Below are positions 15,196 through 23,296 of a stretch of DNA of 64,000 bases, one piece after another. Position 1 is the first letter of the stretch. The number at the start of each line of letters is the position of its first letter. The notes below the pieces were generated by a model. It was given only the letters and a program-made list of their open reading frames with translations. It ran no database searches and was not told the DNA's origin. Source of the stretch: Actinoplanes lobatus (GTDB taxonomy: Bacteria > Actinomycetota > Actinomycetes > Mycobacteriales > Micromonosporaceae); contig NZ_JACHNC010000001.1 of NCBI RefSeq assembly GCF_014205215.1, forward strand, positions 4,407,001-4,471,000. Reading direction: 5' to 3'. A program made the position numbers and the translations under genes.

Positions 15196-15973
15196 TCAGG
15201 TCCGGATCACCAACAACGCGGACGGCCGGGAACTCGTCAAGGGAGTCTCGTTCACCCTGGAACCCGGTGGGGTCGTCGGCATCGTCGGTGAATCCGGCAG
15301 CGGCAAGACGCTGACCTGCCGGGCCGCCCTCGGCATCCTGCCCGAGCACTTCGTGGTCTCCGGCGGGAGCATCGAACTCGACGGTCACGACGTCGCCGCG
15401 CTGACCCCGCGACAGTGGACCGGCCTGCGCGGCTCGACGATCAGCGCGGTCTTCCAGGACCCCGCCTCCTACCTCAACCCGTCACTCACCATCGGCTCCC
15501 AGATCGCCGAGGTGGCCAAGGTCAAACTCGGTCTCCGCCGACGGGAAGCAAAGATCAAAACCCTTCAACTGCTTGATTCGGTACGCCTACCCGCGGCCGT
15601 TTTCGACCAGTACCCCCATGAACTGTCCGGCGGCATGCAGCAGCGTTCCCTGATCGCCGCCGCCATCGCCGCCGAACCCCGGGTGCTGATCGCCGACGAG
15701 GCCACCACCGCCCTCGACGTCACCGTGCAGGCCGAGATCCTCGACCTGCTCGCCGAGTTGCGGGAGAGCACCGGCCTGGCCCTGGTCGTGGTGTCGCACG
15801 ACCTGGCCGTGGTGGCCCGGCTCTGCGAGCAGGTGCTGGTCATGCGCTCCGGCGAGGTGGTCGAGCAGGGGCCGGTCGAGAGGATCCTCTACCGGCCGGA
15901 ACACGACTACACCCGCCTTCTCATCGAGGAACACGAGTCCTACGGGTTGGAGCGGTACCTTGTCGCTACTTGA
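15176..15973 (+). CDS. ABC transporter ATP-binding protein (DppD-like)
   Basis: This 265-residue ATPase has Walker A GESGSGKTLT (about 39-48), a Q-loop in VFQDPASYLNPS, signature LSGGMQQR (about 147-154), Walker B LIADEATTALD and the H-loop VVSHD. It starts within the 3' end of the permease gene. It is shorter than classical DppD (about 330), since little of the C-terminal oligopeptide-transporter extension is present. Confidence 0.92.
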   Translation: MSLLALDQVRITNNADGRELVKGVSFTLEPGGVVGIVGESGSGKTLTCRAALGILPEHFVVSGGSIELDGHDVAALTPRQWTGLRGSTISAVFQDPASYLNPSLTIGSQIAEVAKVKLGLRRREAKIKTLQLLDSVRLPAAVFDQYPHELSGGMQQRSLIAAAIAAEPRVLIADEATTALDVTVQAEILDLLAELRESTGLALVVVSHDLAVVARLCEQVLVMRSGEVVEQGPVERILYRPEHDYTRLLIEEHESYGLERYLVAT

Positions 15974-16757
15974 GATCAGCGGCCTCGACGTGCACTACCG
16001 CCGTCGTACCGGCCGCCTGCACGCCCTGCGCTCGGTCTCGTTCACGATCGGCGCCGGGGAGACCGTCGGCGTGATCGGCGAGACCGGCTCCGGCAAGTCG
16101 ACCCTCGCCCGTACGATCCTCGGTCTGGTCCGCCCGTCCGCTGGCCGGATCCTGCTGGATGGGTCGGATGTCGCCGCCTTCAGCCCGCGGCAGTGGCGTG
16201 AGCTGCGGCGGCGGGGTGTCGTCCAGTACGTCTTCCAGGACCCGCTGCGCAGCCTCGACCCGGACCTCACCATCGGCGACTCGCTGGCCGAGCCGCTGCA
16301 CATCCGCGGCGGCGTCCCCGACGCCGGCGAGCGGGTCCGGACGATCCTGGCCCGGGTCCGCCTCGACGCCGAACTGCTGGACCGCCTGCCCGGCGAGCTC
16401 TCCGGCGGCCAGCGGCAGCGCGTCGCCGTCGCCCGGGCGCTGATCACCGAGCCCCGGCTCGTGCTGCTCGACGAGCCGGTCAGCGCCCTCGACTCGGCCA
16501 ACCGGGTCCGCGTCCTGGAACTGCTCAAGGAACTGCGCGACGCCGGCACCGCCCTGATGTTCATCTCGCACGACCTCGGCTCCGTCGCCGGCATCACCGA
16601 CCGGGTCGCCGTCCTCTACCAGGGCGAGATCGTCGAGGACCGGGCCACCCGGGACGTGATCAACAGCCCGGAGCACCCGTACACCCGCAAGCTCATCCGC
16701 TCCGTACCGACCCTGCGGCGCGAGGACCGCCGCACACCCGAAGGGATCCCCGCATGA
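15960..16757 (+). CDS. ABC transporter ATP-binding protein (DppF-like)
   Basis: This second ATPase of the importer has 265 residues: Walker A GETGSGKST (about 40-48), Q-loop VFQDPLRSLDP, signature LSGGQRQRVAVARAL (about 144-158), Walker B LVLLDEPVSALD and H-loop ISHDL. It ends with the family's HPYTRKLIRSVP tail. It overlaps the first ATPase gene by 14 bp and the next monooxygenase by 4 bp. It starts with TTG or a nearby alternative (TTGTCGCTACTTGAGATC). Confidence 0.92.
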   Translation: MSLLEISGLDVHYRRRTGRLHALRSVSFTIGAGETVGVIGETGSGKSTLARTILGLVRPSAGRILLDGSDVAAFSPRQWRELRRRGVVQYVFQDPLRSLDPDLTIGDSLAEPLHIRGGVPDAGERVRTILARVRLDAELLDRLPGELSGGQRQRVAVARALITEPRLVLLDEPVSALDSANRVRVLELLKELRDAGTALMFISHDLGSVAGITDRVAVLYQGEIVEDRATRDVINSPEHPYTRKLIRSVPTLRREDRRTPEGIPA

Positions 16758-18079
16758 CCCGGCAGATCCGGCTGGCCCTCCGCGCGTACGGCGTCGGCGG
16801 GCCCGGCCAGCACAGCCTCTGGAAGGACCCGCGGGTCCCGAAGAACGCCAGCATCGACATCGACTGGTACATCGCCCAGGCGAAAGCCGCCGAGCACGCG
16901 AAGTTCGACGCGCTGTTCATCGTGGACAGCCAGTTCATCGACGCCACCTACCCGCCGCACTACCTCAACCGGCTGGAACCGCTGACCCTGCTGTCCGCGG
17001 TGGCCACCCACACCCGCGACATCGGGCTGGTCGGGACGCTCAGCTCCACCTACAACTCGCCGTTCAACGTGGCCCGCCGGTTCGCCTCGCTCGACCACAT
17101 CAGCCACGGCCGGGCCGGGTGGAACGTGGTGACCAGCCTCGACTCCGGCACCTCCCGCAACTACGGCCTGGACGAGCACCTCGACTACGCCACCCGGTAC
17201 GGCCGGGCCCTCGAACACGTCCAGGTGGTGCGAGGGCTGTGGGACTCGTACGAGGACGACGCCTTCCCCGCCGACGTCGAACGGGACCTGTTCGTCGACC
17301 CCACCAGGCTGCACGCCCTCGACCACGCCGGCGAGCACTTCCGGGTGGCCGGGCCGCTGAACATCTCCCGCTCCCCGCAGGGCCAGCCGGTGATCTTCCA
17401 GGCCGGCGTCTCCGAGGAGGGCCGCAACCTGGCCGCCCACGTGGCCGAGGGCATCTACGCCCCCGGCGGCGACCTGTCCTCCGCCCAGGAGTACTACGCC
17501 GACATCAAGCGCCGGGCCCGCGAGGTCGGCCGCGACCCGGACCACGTGCTGATCTTCCTGGGCGCCCAGCCGGTCCTCGGCGCCACCGACGAACAGGCGC
17601 ACCGGCTGTCCCGGGAGATCTTCGAGGCCGACAACGACTTCCAGCGCAAGCTCGCGCAGTTCGGCCGCAGCTTCGGCGCCCACGACTTCTCCCGGTACGA
17701 CCTGGACGCACCCTTCCCGGACGTGGCCCACCTGGCCGAGAAGAGCGGCCGCACCCGGGGAGCCGAGATCGTCCGCCGGGCCCGGGAGGAGAGCCTCACC
17801 CTGCGCGAGACGGTCCTCGCCTTCACCCAGTACAGGCCGTCGCCGTTCACCGGCGCACCCGACACGGTCGCCGACACCATCGCCGCATGGTTCGAGGCCC
17901 GCGCCTACGACGGGCTCAACGTCGGGTTCCGCACCAACGAGGACCTGGAGCGGTTCGTCGCCGACGTGGTCCCGCTGCTCCAGAAACGCGGCCTGTTCCG
18001 CACCGAGTACGAGGCCGGAACCCTGCGCGGCAACCTCGGCCTGCCGATCCCCGCCAACCGCTGGACGGTGACACGATGA
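16754..18079 (+). CDS. FMN-dependent LLM-class monooxygenase, paralogue of 10565-11896
   Basis: This 441-residue protein is collinear with the first monooxygenase along its whole length. Shared segments include YGVGGPGQHSLW, WYIAQAKAAEHAKFDALFIVDSQ (split here), LNRLEPLTLLSAVA, GRAGWNVV, WDSYEDDAFP, SPQGQPVIFQAG and TLRGNLGLPIP. The two paralogues bracket the importer genes, suggesting duplication followed by specialisation for two substrates or two steps. The ATG overlaps the preceding stop (ATGA), and it overlaps the following gene in the same way. Confidence 0.92.
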   Translation: MTRQIRLALRAYGVGGPGQHSLWKDPRVPKNASIDIDWYIAQAKAAEHAKFDALFIVDSQFIDATYPPHYLNRLEPLTLLSAVATHTRDIGLVGTLSSTYNSPFNVARRFASLDHISHGRAGWNVVTSLDSGTSRNYGLDEHLDYATRYGRALEHVQVVRGLWDSYEDDAFPADVERDLFVDPTRLHALDHAGEHFRVAGPLNISRSPQGQPVIFQAGVSEEGRNLAAHVAEGIYAPGGDLSSAQEYYADIKRRAREVGRDPDHVLIFLGAQPVLGATDEQAHRLSREIFEADNDFQRKLAQFGRSFGAHDFSRYDLDAPFPDVAHLAEKSGRTRGAEIVRRAREESLTLRETVLAFTQYRPSPFTGAPDTVADTIAAWFEARAYDGLNVGFRTNEDLERFVADVVPLLQKRGLFRTEYEAGTLRGNLGLPIPANRWTVTR

Positions 18080-19080
18080 CCTTCCGCCTCGGATTCCTCA
18101 CCCACGTACAGGGGCGCGGGCCGCTCGGCGAGGCCTACCGCCAGGCCCAGGAGCTGTTCGTGGTCGCCGACGAACTCGGCTTCGACGTCGGCTGGGTCGC
18201 CCAGCACCACATTCCGCTGCACGGGGGCGGCCTGTCCTCACCGTGGCCGTTCCTGGCGCACGCCGCCGCGCGTACCAAAAGGATCCGTCTCTCCACCGCC
18301 ATCACCATCCTGCCGCTGGAGAACCCGGTCCGGGTCGCCGAGGACGTGGCCGTCGTCAACACGCTGAGCGGCGGCCGCGTCGAGATCGGCATCGGCAGCG
18401 GCTCCGGCCCGATCGAGTACGCGGCCCTCGGCACCGACTACGAACGCCGCCGCGAGATCACCACCTCGCACTTCGAGATCCTGCGCCGGGCCCTGCGCAA
18501 CCAGGAGGTCGGCACCGACGGCTTCACCGTTCAGCCGCCGCTCACCGACGACTTCACCGATCGGGTGTGGCAGGCCGTCTTCAGCGGGACCGGAGCCCGG
18601 TACGCCGCCGAGGCCGGAGCGAACCTGCTGCTCAACCGGGCCACCTACGGCTACACCGAGAACACCGACGTGGTCCAGCGCGCATGGGCGGACTCCTTCC
18701 TGGAATCCTGGAACGAGCCCCGCACCCCACGGATCGGCATCTCCCGGTTCGTCTTCCCGGCCGCCGACAAACGGACCGCCCTCGCCCAGATCTCCGACGG
18801 GGTGCTGCGCGCCACCCGGAACTTCGTCGACCGGGGCACCTTCCCGGCCGGTCAGAGCCTCGACGAGTACCTGCGCCGGTTCCACGCCTTCTACGGCCAT
18901 CCGGACGAGATCGTGGCCGCCTTCCAGCAGGAGCGGGTCCTGCCGGTCGCCACCGACCTGATCACCCAGTTCAACCCGGGCATCCCCGACTTCGACGCGG
19001 CGGTCCGCGCACTCGAACTCATCGCCACCGAGGTCGCCCCCGCCCTCGGCTGGAAACCCTCGACAGTTACGGCGGCGTGA
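18076..19080 (+). CDS. LLM-class flavin-dependent oxidoreductase, second subfamily
   Basis: This 334-residue luciferase-like protein is clearly different from the two larger paralogues. Its motifs are MTFRLGFLTHVQG, VGWVAQHHIPLHGG, RIRLSTAITILPLENPVRVAED (over about 75-96) and LSGGRVEIGIGSGS (about 102-115). It probably acts on a downstream intermediate and takes reduced flavin from the reductase at 9020-9535. The ATG at 18076 overlaps the previous stop. Translation in this frame is open far upstream, but that stretch is antisense-like shadow of the paralogue. Confidence 0.9.
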   Translation: MTFRLGFLTHVQGRGPLGEAYRQAQELFVVADELGFDVGWVAQHHIPLHGGGLSSPWPFLAHAAARTKRIRLSTAITILPLENPVRVAEDVAVVNTLSGGRVEIGIGSGSGPIEYAALGTDYERRREITTSHFEILRRALRNQEVGTDGFTVQPPLTDDFTDRVWQAVFSGTGARYAAEAGANLLLNRATYGYTENTDVVQRAWADSFLESWNEPRTPRIGISRFVFPAADKRTALAQISDGVLRATRNFVDRGTFPAGQSLDEYLRRFHAFYGHPDEIVAAFQQERVLPVATDLITQFNPGIPDFDAAVRALELIATEVAPALGWKPSTVTAA

Positions 19081-19081
19081 C

Positions 19082-19918
19082 ATGACGGAACACCTTCCCC
19101 CGGCCGGCCTCAACATCCGCGGCACCGTCCTGGTCGTGCCGGGCCGCGGTGAGAGCCCGCTCAGCTACGCCCGCTTCGGCCGCCGCCTGGCCGCCGACGC
19201 CTACCACGTCCGGATCCTGCCACCCGGCGCGGCGCATTCACCGGCCGAGCTGGGCGCGGCCCTCACGGCCGCGGTCCACGACCTTCCCACCTCGGTGGTA
19301 CGCCCACTCGTGCTCGCCGGCTCCGACACCGGCGCGGCCGTCCTCGCCGCCCTGCTCGCCACCCACCCGGAGACCGTTCGGGCCGTGCCCGCTGTTGGTC
19401 CGGCGTCCGGTTCGGATGCGGAGGTGGCGGTGCCGTCATCCGTCCTTCCGGCGGCCGGGGCGGATTCGGTTCCGCCCTGGTGGCCGGAGGCAGTCGTGCT
19501 GGCCGGGCTGCCCGGTCACGACCGGCGCCACGACGGCGACTGGGAGCAGGAGCTGGACGCACGCTCGCACTGTCCGGTGCATCGCGGGGTGCTGTCCGAC
19601 GACGCGGCCGTCGTGCGGGGCGCGCTCGCTGCGGCGGCGCCGGCCGAGCTTCTGGATTCGGTGTACGGGAGCGCGTCACCCGTACCCCATCTGCTCCTGG
19701 TCGGTGAGACCGACCCGCTCGCCGACCGTGACGCGCTGACGCGGCTGGTGAAAACGTTGCCCGCGGCCCGGCTGTCGGTGGTGCGTGGCGCCCACCACGA
19801 CGTCCTCAACGACGTCTCGCACCGTTCCGTCGCCGCCGAGGTCGTCTCGTTCCTGGAGGCCGTCCGCGACGGGGTCCCGCCGCGCCCCTTCGTCCGGGCC
19901 GAATCCAGCGCCTGGTAG
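19082..19918 (+). CDS. Alpha/beta hydrolase-like protein with Asp at the nucleophile elbow
   Basis: This 278-residue protein has the alpha/beta-hydrolase order: beta-strand VLVVPGRGESP (oxyanion region), nucleophile elbow, acid strand HLLLVGETDPLAD (about 202-214) and candidate catalytic His in GAHHDVLND (about 236-244). The elbow reads LAGSDTGAA (about 78-86). The G-x-Nu-x-G pattern places Asp82, not Ser, at the nucleophile position, as in haloalkane dehalogenases and epoxide hydrolases. It is the last gene of the monooxygenase operon, 1 bp after the preceding stop, and is followed by a hairpin. Its substrate is unknown. Confidence 0.8.
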   Translation: MTEHLPPAGLNIRGTVLVVPGRGESPLSYARFGRRLAADAYHVRILPPGAAHSPAELGAALTAAVHDLPTSVVRPLVLAGSDTGAAVLAALLATHPETVRAVPAVGPASGSDAEVAVPSSVLPAAGADSVPPWWPEAVVLAGLPGHDRRHDGDWEQELDARSHCPVHRGVLSDDAAVVRGALAAAAPAELLDSVYGSASPVPHLLLVGETDPLADRDALTRLVKTLPAARLSVVRGAHHDVLNDVSHRSVAAEVVSFLEAVRDGVPPRPFVRAESSAW

Positions 19919-19936
19919 CCGGCCCGATCCGCAGAC

Positions 19937-19962
19937 CCCGGCCCGTCGCCACACGGGCCGGG
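19937..19962 (+). terminator. Hairpin at the end of the monooxygenase/ABC operon
   Basis: CCCGGCCCGT (19937-19946) pairs perfectly with ACGGGCCGGG (19953-19962) across CGCCAC. It starts 18 nt after the hydrolase stop. No T-run follows, as is usual in very GC-rich actinomycetes. Confidence 0.65.
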
Positions 19963-20149
19963 CCCGGTCGGCACTCACTCTGACCGGCCCGCGGCCCGGC
20001 TCGCCAGCACCCGGATTGCCCACTTACCTCCGTAGTGCCGGTCGCGGTGGGCGCGGTCTTCGAGGCCGGTGACCCTGCTGGCCATTCAAGGTAAGCGCGC
20101 TACCAGCGAATACTCGCCTAGGGTGCCGTCGGCTCCCGCCCTCTGCGGC

Positions 20150-20648
20150 CGGTCACGCTGGGTGGGTGGTCACGGTCTTGCTTCCCAGGCATCCGGGTGC
20201 CCGCTCTCAGCCGTTGCGCCGGTCACCCACCCGGTGGCTCGCCCACTCCGAAACCCGACCGGCCGGAACTCCGTGTGAGCGAGGGACTCCGTTCACCGGC
20301 TCATGTGGAAGACAGAGGTCGCCGGAACAGCACCGAAATACCACGCCCTCCACTCACTCACCGCCATGGTCACGGTGAGTGAGTCCCGGCGGGTTCCCGT
20401 GGCACGACCGGCGTCAAGCGCCACCACCCGCCTGGCGTGACTGGCGTGACGGTCGGGAGCGGCATTCCGGGTGGCTGGCAAGCACCACCGCGACCACCCA
20501 CCCCGGCGCGACCGGCGGCACATGCGGGGGTATCCGGCCGATCTCAGCCCGGCGGGCGCGGCACAGGCCGGAGCGGGCAGCAAGCTCGCGTGGAGCCGGC
20601 GGGACGGGGTCACCCGTACCGGATTAGGAGCGGAAGCGAACGTGGACC
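20150..20648 (-). repeat. Short relative of the 36-kb composite repeat element, inverted
   Basis: This fills most of the 782-bp gap 19919-20700. Read on the minus strand it has the same order of modules as 36114-37090: a terminal 130-bp module (20525-20648), one 70-bp unit (about 20437-20520), the roughly 160-bp central module (20270-20430) and one oppositely oriented 70-bp unit (about 20150-20235). The central hairpin here has a 12-bp stem (ACTCACTCACCG, 20352-20363, with 20373-20384) and a 9-nt loop. Short ORFs run through it but are explained by the repeat. The remaining 20649-20700 is unremarkable. Confidence 0.8.
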
Positions 20649-20700
20649 GCCGGAGTTCTCCAACCGGCTTTGCTTTGAGGCCGTTCGGTGCGGGCCGGGG

Positions 20701-21459
20701 TCAGGCGGAGCCGGCGTCGTGCCAGAGGTAGGCGGCCAGGCCCAGGGCGGCCACGGCGATCACGATGCGCAGCGGGCGTTCCGGGGTGCGGCGGACCAGG
20801 GACGGGCCGATCCAGCTGCCGATCAGGCAGCCGGCGCCGAGCAGCAGGGCGGCGGTCCAGTGGACCGGGGCGACCACCGCGTACAGGACGGCGGCGGCCG
20901 CGTTCGACGCGCACAGCACGACGCTCTTCACGGCGTTGCTCACGGCGAGCGGTTCGACCACCGACATCGACAGGACGGCCAGCATGAGTACGCCGGCGGC
21001 CGCCCCGAAATAGCCACCGTAGACGCCGATCAGGAACACCGCGAGGCCCAGTGGTGGCTGGGCGAACCGGGCCTTCGGGCGGGTGTACCAGCCGCGCAAC
21101 CGGTCGCGCAGCAGCAGCACCAGCGCGGCCAGGACGATCAGCAGCGGCACGATCCGTTCGAACACGCCGGCCGTGGTGTTCATCAGCAGGATCGCGCCGG
21201 CCGTGCCGCCGAGCAGCGCGTAGCCGCTCTGCCGCAGGATCCGCGGCCCCTGCCCGCGCAGCTCCGTCCGGGAACCGGCGGCCGAGCCGGCGCCACTGGC
21301 GAGCAGCCCCACCGAGTTCGTCACGTTCGCGGCGATCGGCGGGAGGCCCACGGCCAGCAGGGTCGGATAGCTGATGAGCGAGGCCAGCCCGGCCATCGAC
21401 CCGGTCAGCCCGGATCCGACACCGCCGGCCAGCAGCAGAGCAGCATGATCCAATCGCAC
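20701..21459 (-). CDS. TauE/SafE-type sulfite/anion exporter
   Basis: This 252-residue polytopic membrane protein has about eight helices arranged as two related halves. Each half has a TauE/SafE signature: SMAGLASLISYPTLLAVGLPP near the start and GVYGGYFGAAAGVLML (about 140-155) in the middle. Members export sulfite or sulfoacetate-like anions. Its GTG start is 2 bp after the stop of the aldehyde dehydrogenase gene, so the two are probably translated from one minus-strand mRNA. Its position beside flavin monooxygenases suggests disposal of sulfite released by desulfonation, but this is inference. Confidence 0.85.
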   Translation of the reverse strand: MRLDHAALLLAGGVGSGLTGSMAGLASLISYPTLLAVGLPPIAANVTNSVGLLASGAGSAAGSRTELRGQGPRILRQSGYALLGGTAGAILLMNTTAGVFERIVPLLIVLAALVLLLRDRLRGWYTRPKARFAQPPLGLAVFLIGVYGGYFGAAAGVLMLAVLSMSVVEPLAVSNAVKSVVLCASNAAAAVLYAVVAPVHWTAALLLGAGCLIGSWIGPSLVRRTPERPLRIVIAVAALGLAAYLWHDAGSA

Positions 21460-21461
21460 CC

Positions 21462-22988
21462 TCAGAGTCTCGCCCGGAACACCCCGTCGATTCGCCGCGG
21501 AATGCTGTCGTATCCGTCACGCAGCTCCGGCGGAAGTAGGTCTTCCGGCGCGTTCTGCCAGGTCACCGGGCGCAGGAAGCGGCGGATCGCGGTGGCGCCG
21601 ACCGAGGAGTGCTGGGTGTTGGTGGCCGGCCACGGGCCGCCGTGATGCTGAGCCCAGGCGACCGCCACGCCGGTGGGGTAGCCGTCGAAGACGAGGCGGC
21701 CGGTGTGCGGCCGGAAGCGCCGGGCCAGCTCCGCGGGCAGGGCCGTCTCGCCGGGCCCGCGGTGCACGGTGGCGGTGAGCGACGGCGGGAGCGTGGCGAT
21801 GGCCGCGAACAGGTCCTCCTCACCGCGGTAGCGGGCGATCACCGAGACCGGCCCGAACCGCTCCTCGACGGCTTCCGGCGGAAGATCGCTCGCCGTGGCG
21901 GTGAACAGCAGCGGCACGGCCCGTCGATTGTCGCCGCCGGTGGCGGTGCCCCGCCCGGCATCATGGCTGGTGCCGTTGTGCTGCTCGGCCTCGACGCCAG
22001 TGGCGGTGCTGCGCTGGTAGGCGGCGGCGATGCCGGCGTTGAGCAGCACCATCGGGGCCATCTCGGCGATCGCGGCCTGGGCCGCGGCCACGACGGCGTC
22101 GCCGTCCGGGCCGTCGGGGACGAACGCGAGGCCGGGTTTCGTGCAGAACTGGCCGGCCCCGAGGGTGAACGAGGCGGCGAACTCGGCGCCGATCCGACCG
22201 GCGCGGTCGGCGGCCGCGGCGGGCGTGACCACGACCGGGTTGAGGCTGCTCAGCTCCCCGTGGAACGGGATCGGCTCGGGCCTCTTCTCGATCACCGCGA
22301 GCAGGGCCTTGGCCCCGGCCACCGAACCGGTGAAACCGACCGCCCGGATCGCCGGGTGCGCGACCAGGTCGGCGCCCGCCCGCAACCCGTGCACGATGCC
22401 GAAGGTGCCGGCGGGCGCGCCGGCCTTGGCGGCGGCCGCGGCCAGGATCTCGTAGCAGAGCTGCGAGGTGGCCGGGTGCGAGTGGTGAGCTTTGAGGACG
22501 ACCGGGCTGCCGGCCGCGATGGCCGAGGCGGTGTCGCCGCCCGGAACCGAGAAGGCGAGCGGGAAGTTGCTGGCGCCGAAGACGGCGACCGGCCCGATCG
22601 GTACGAGCATCCGCCGCAGATCCGGCCGCGGCCCCATCGGTGTGTCCCCGGCGTGGTCGACGGCCGCCTCCAGGTACCCGCCGTCGCGCAGCACCTCGCC
22701 GAAGAGCCGCAGCTGGTAGCAGGTGCGGGTCAGTTCGCCGTTGAGCCGAACCGCCCCGAGCGCCGTCTCCCGGTCGGCGACCGCGACGATCCGCTCCCGG
22801 TGCTCCTCCAGTGCCGTGGCCAGATCGTCGAGCAGAGCGGCCCGCCCGTCGCGGCCCATCTCCTCCAACGGCCCGGCGGCGGCGAGCGCGGCCGCGCAGA
22901 TCTCGTCCACCCGGGCCGTTCCGGTCTCCTCGGCGGCGATCTCGACGGTCTCGCCGGTACGCGGGTCGATGCTGGGCACGCTGGTCAT
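21462..22988 (-). CDS. Aldehyde dehydrogenase (alpha-ketoglutarate semialdehyde type)
   Basis: This 508-residue NAD(P)-dependent aldehyde dehydrogenase has catalytic Cys in GAGQFCTKPGLAFV (about 278-291), Glu in FHGELSSLNPVVV (about 243-255), and cofactor motifs VFGASNFPLAFSVPGGD and GFTGSVAGAK. The overall pattern (QFCTKPG and the FHGELSSLNP segment) is that of the ketoglutarate-semialdehyde/fatty-aldehyde subgroup. About residues 332-352 (TATGVEAEQHNGTSHDAGRG) form an unusual hydrophilic loop. It is the first gene of a pair with the TauE-like exporter. A role in oxidising an aldehyde from the adjacent monooxygenase pathway is possible. Confidence 0.9.
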   Translation of the reverse strand: MTSVPSIDPRTGETVEIAAEETGTARVDEICAAALAAAGPLEEMGRDGRAALLDDLATALEEHRERIVAVADRETALGAVRLNGELTRTCYQLRLFGEVLRDGGYLEAAVDHAGDTPMGPRPDLRRMLVPIGPVAVFGASNFPLAFSVPGGDTASAIAAGSPVVLKAHHSHPATSQLCYEILAAAAAKAGAPAGTFGIVHGLRAGADLVAHPAIRAVGFTGSVAGAKALLAVIEKRPEPIPFHGELSSLNPVVVTPAAAADRAGRIGAEFAASFTLGAGQFCTKPGLAFVPDGPDGDAVVAAAQAAIAEMAPMVLLNAGIAAAYQRSTATGVEAEQHNGTSHDAGRGTATGGDNRRAVPLLFTATASDLPPEAVEERFGPVSVIARYRGEEDLFAAIATLPPSLTATVHRGPGETALPAELARRFRPHTGRLVFDGYPTGVAVAWAQHHGGPWPATNTQHSSVGATAIRRFLRPVTWQNAPEDLLPPELRDGYDSIPRRIDGVFRARL

Positions 22989-23145
22989 GCGGTGACCTCC
23001 AGAAAGCCTGGGCAGGATGTCGATGTCGGCGTGGTCGAGGGTCCACCGGTCAGCATCTCACCGGAGGCGACCGCCGTGTCCAGCGCGCGGGCCGCCTAGC
23101 GGGAGCGGCGGCACCTGAGGGGGTGGTGGTTCGGCCGGCCTGCCC

Positions 23146-23275
23146 GGCCACCGATCTGAGCCCGGTGGGCGCGGCACAGGCCGGAGCGGGCAGCGAGATC
23201 GCGCCGGACGGACGGGACGGCCGGGGCTTTTGTGGACTGTCCACCGCGTACCGGGGAAAGGGGGTGGGCGGAAGG
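23146..23275 (+). repeat. Partial copy of the 130-bp terminal repeat module
   Basis: CACCGATCTGAGCCCGGTGG and the following GGCACAGGCCGGAGCGGGCAGC match the terminal module at 20538-20648 and 37590-37735. Similarity continues weakly through GCGTACCGGGGAAAGG. It occupies most of the 308-bp gap between the aldehyde dehydrogenase start and the end of rmlD. The remainder, next to the dehydrogenase start, shows no clear signal. Confidence 0.65.
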
Positions 23276-23296
23276 GGAGGTCCTGGCTGGACCACG

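Noticed and set aside
17119..18075. Upstream extension of the third monooxygenase in its own frame
   Set aside because: The stretch overlaps the paralogous monooxygenase gene in another frame and is Arg/Pro-rich. The coupled ATG at 18076 matches the family N-terminus.
20379..20627. 82-codon plus-strand frame similar to the one in the 36-kb element
   Set aside because: It lies wholly in the repeat element, starts inside the hairpin stem and has no ribosome-binding site.
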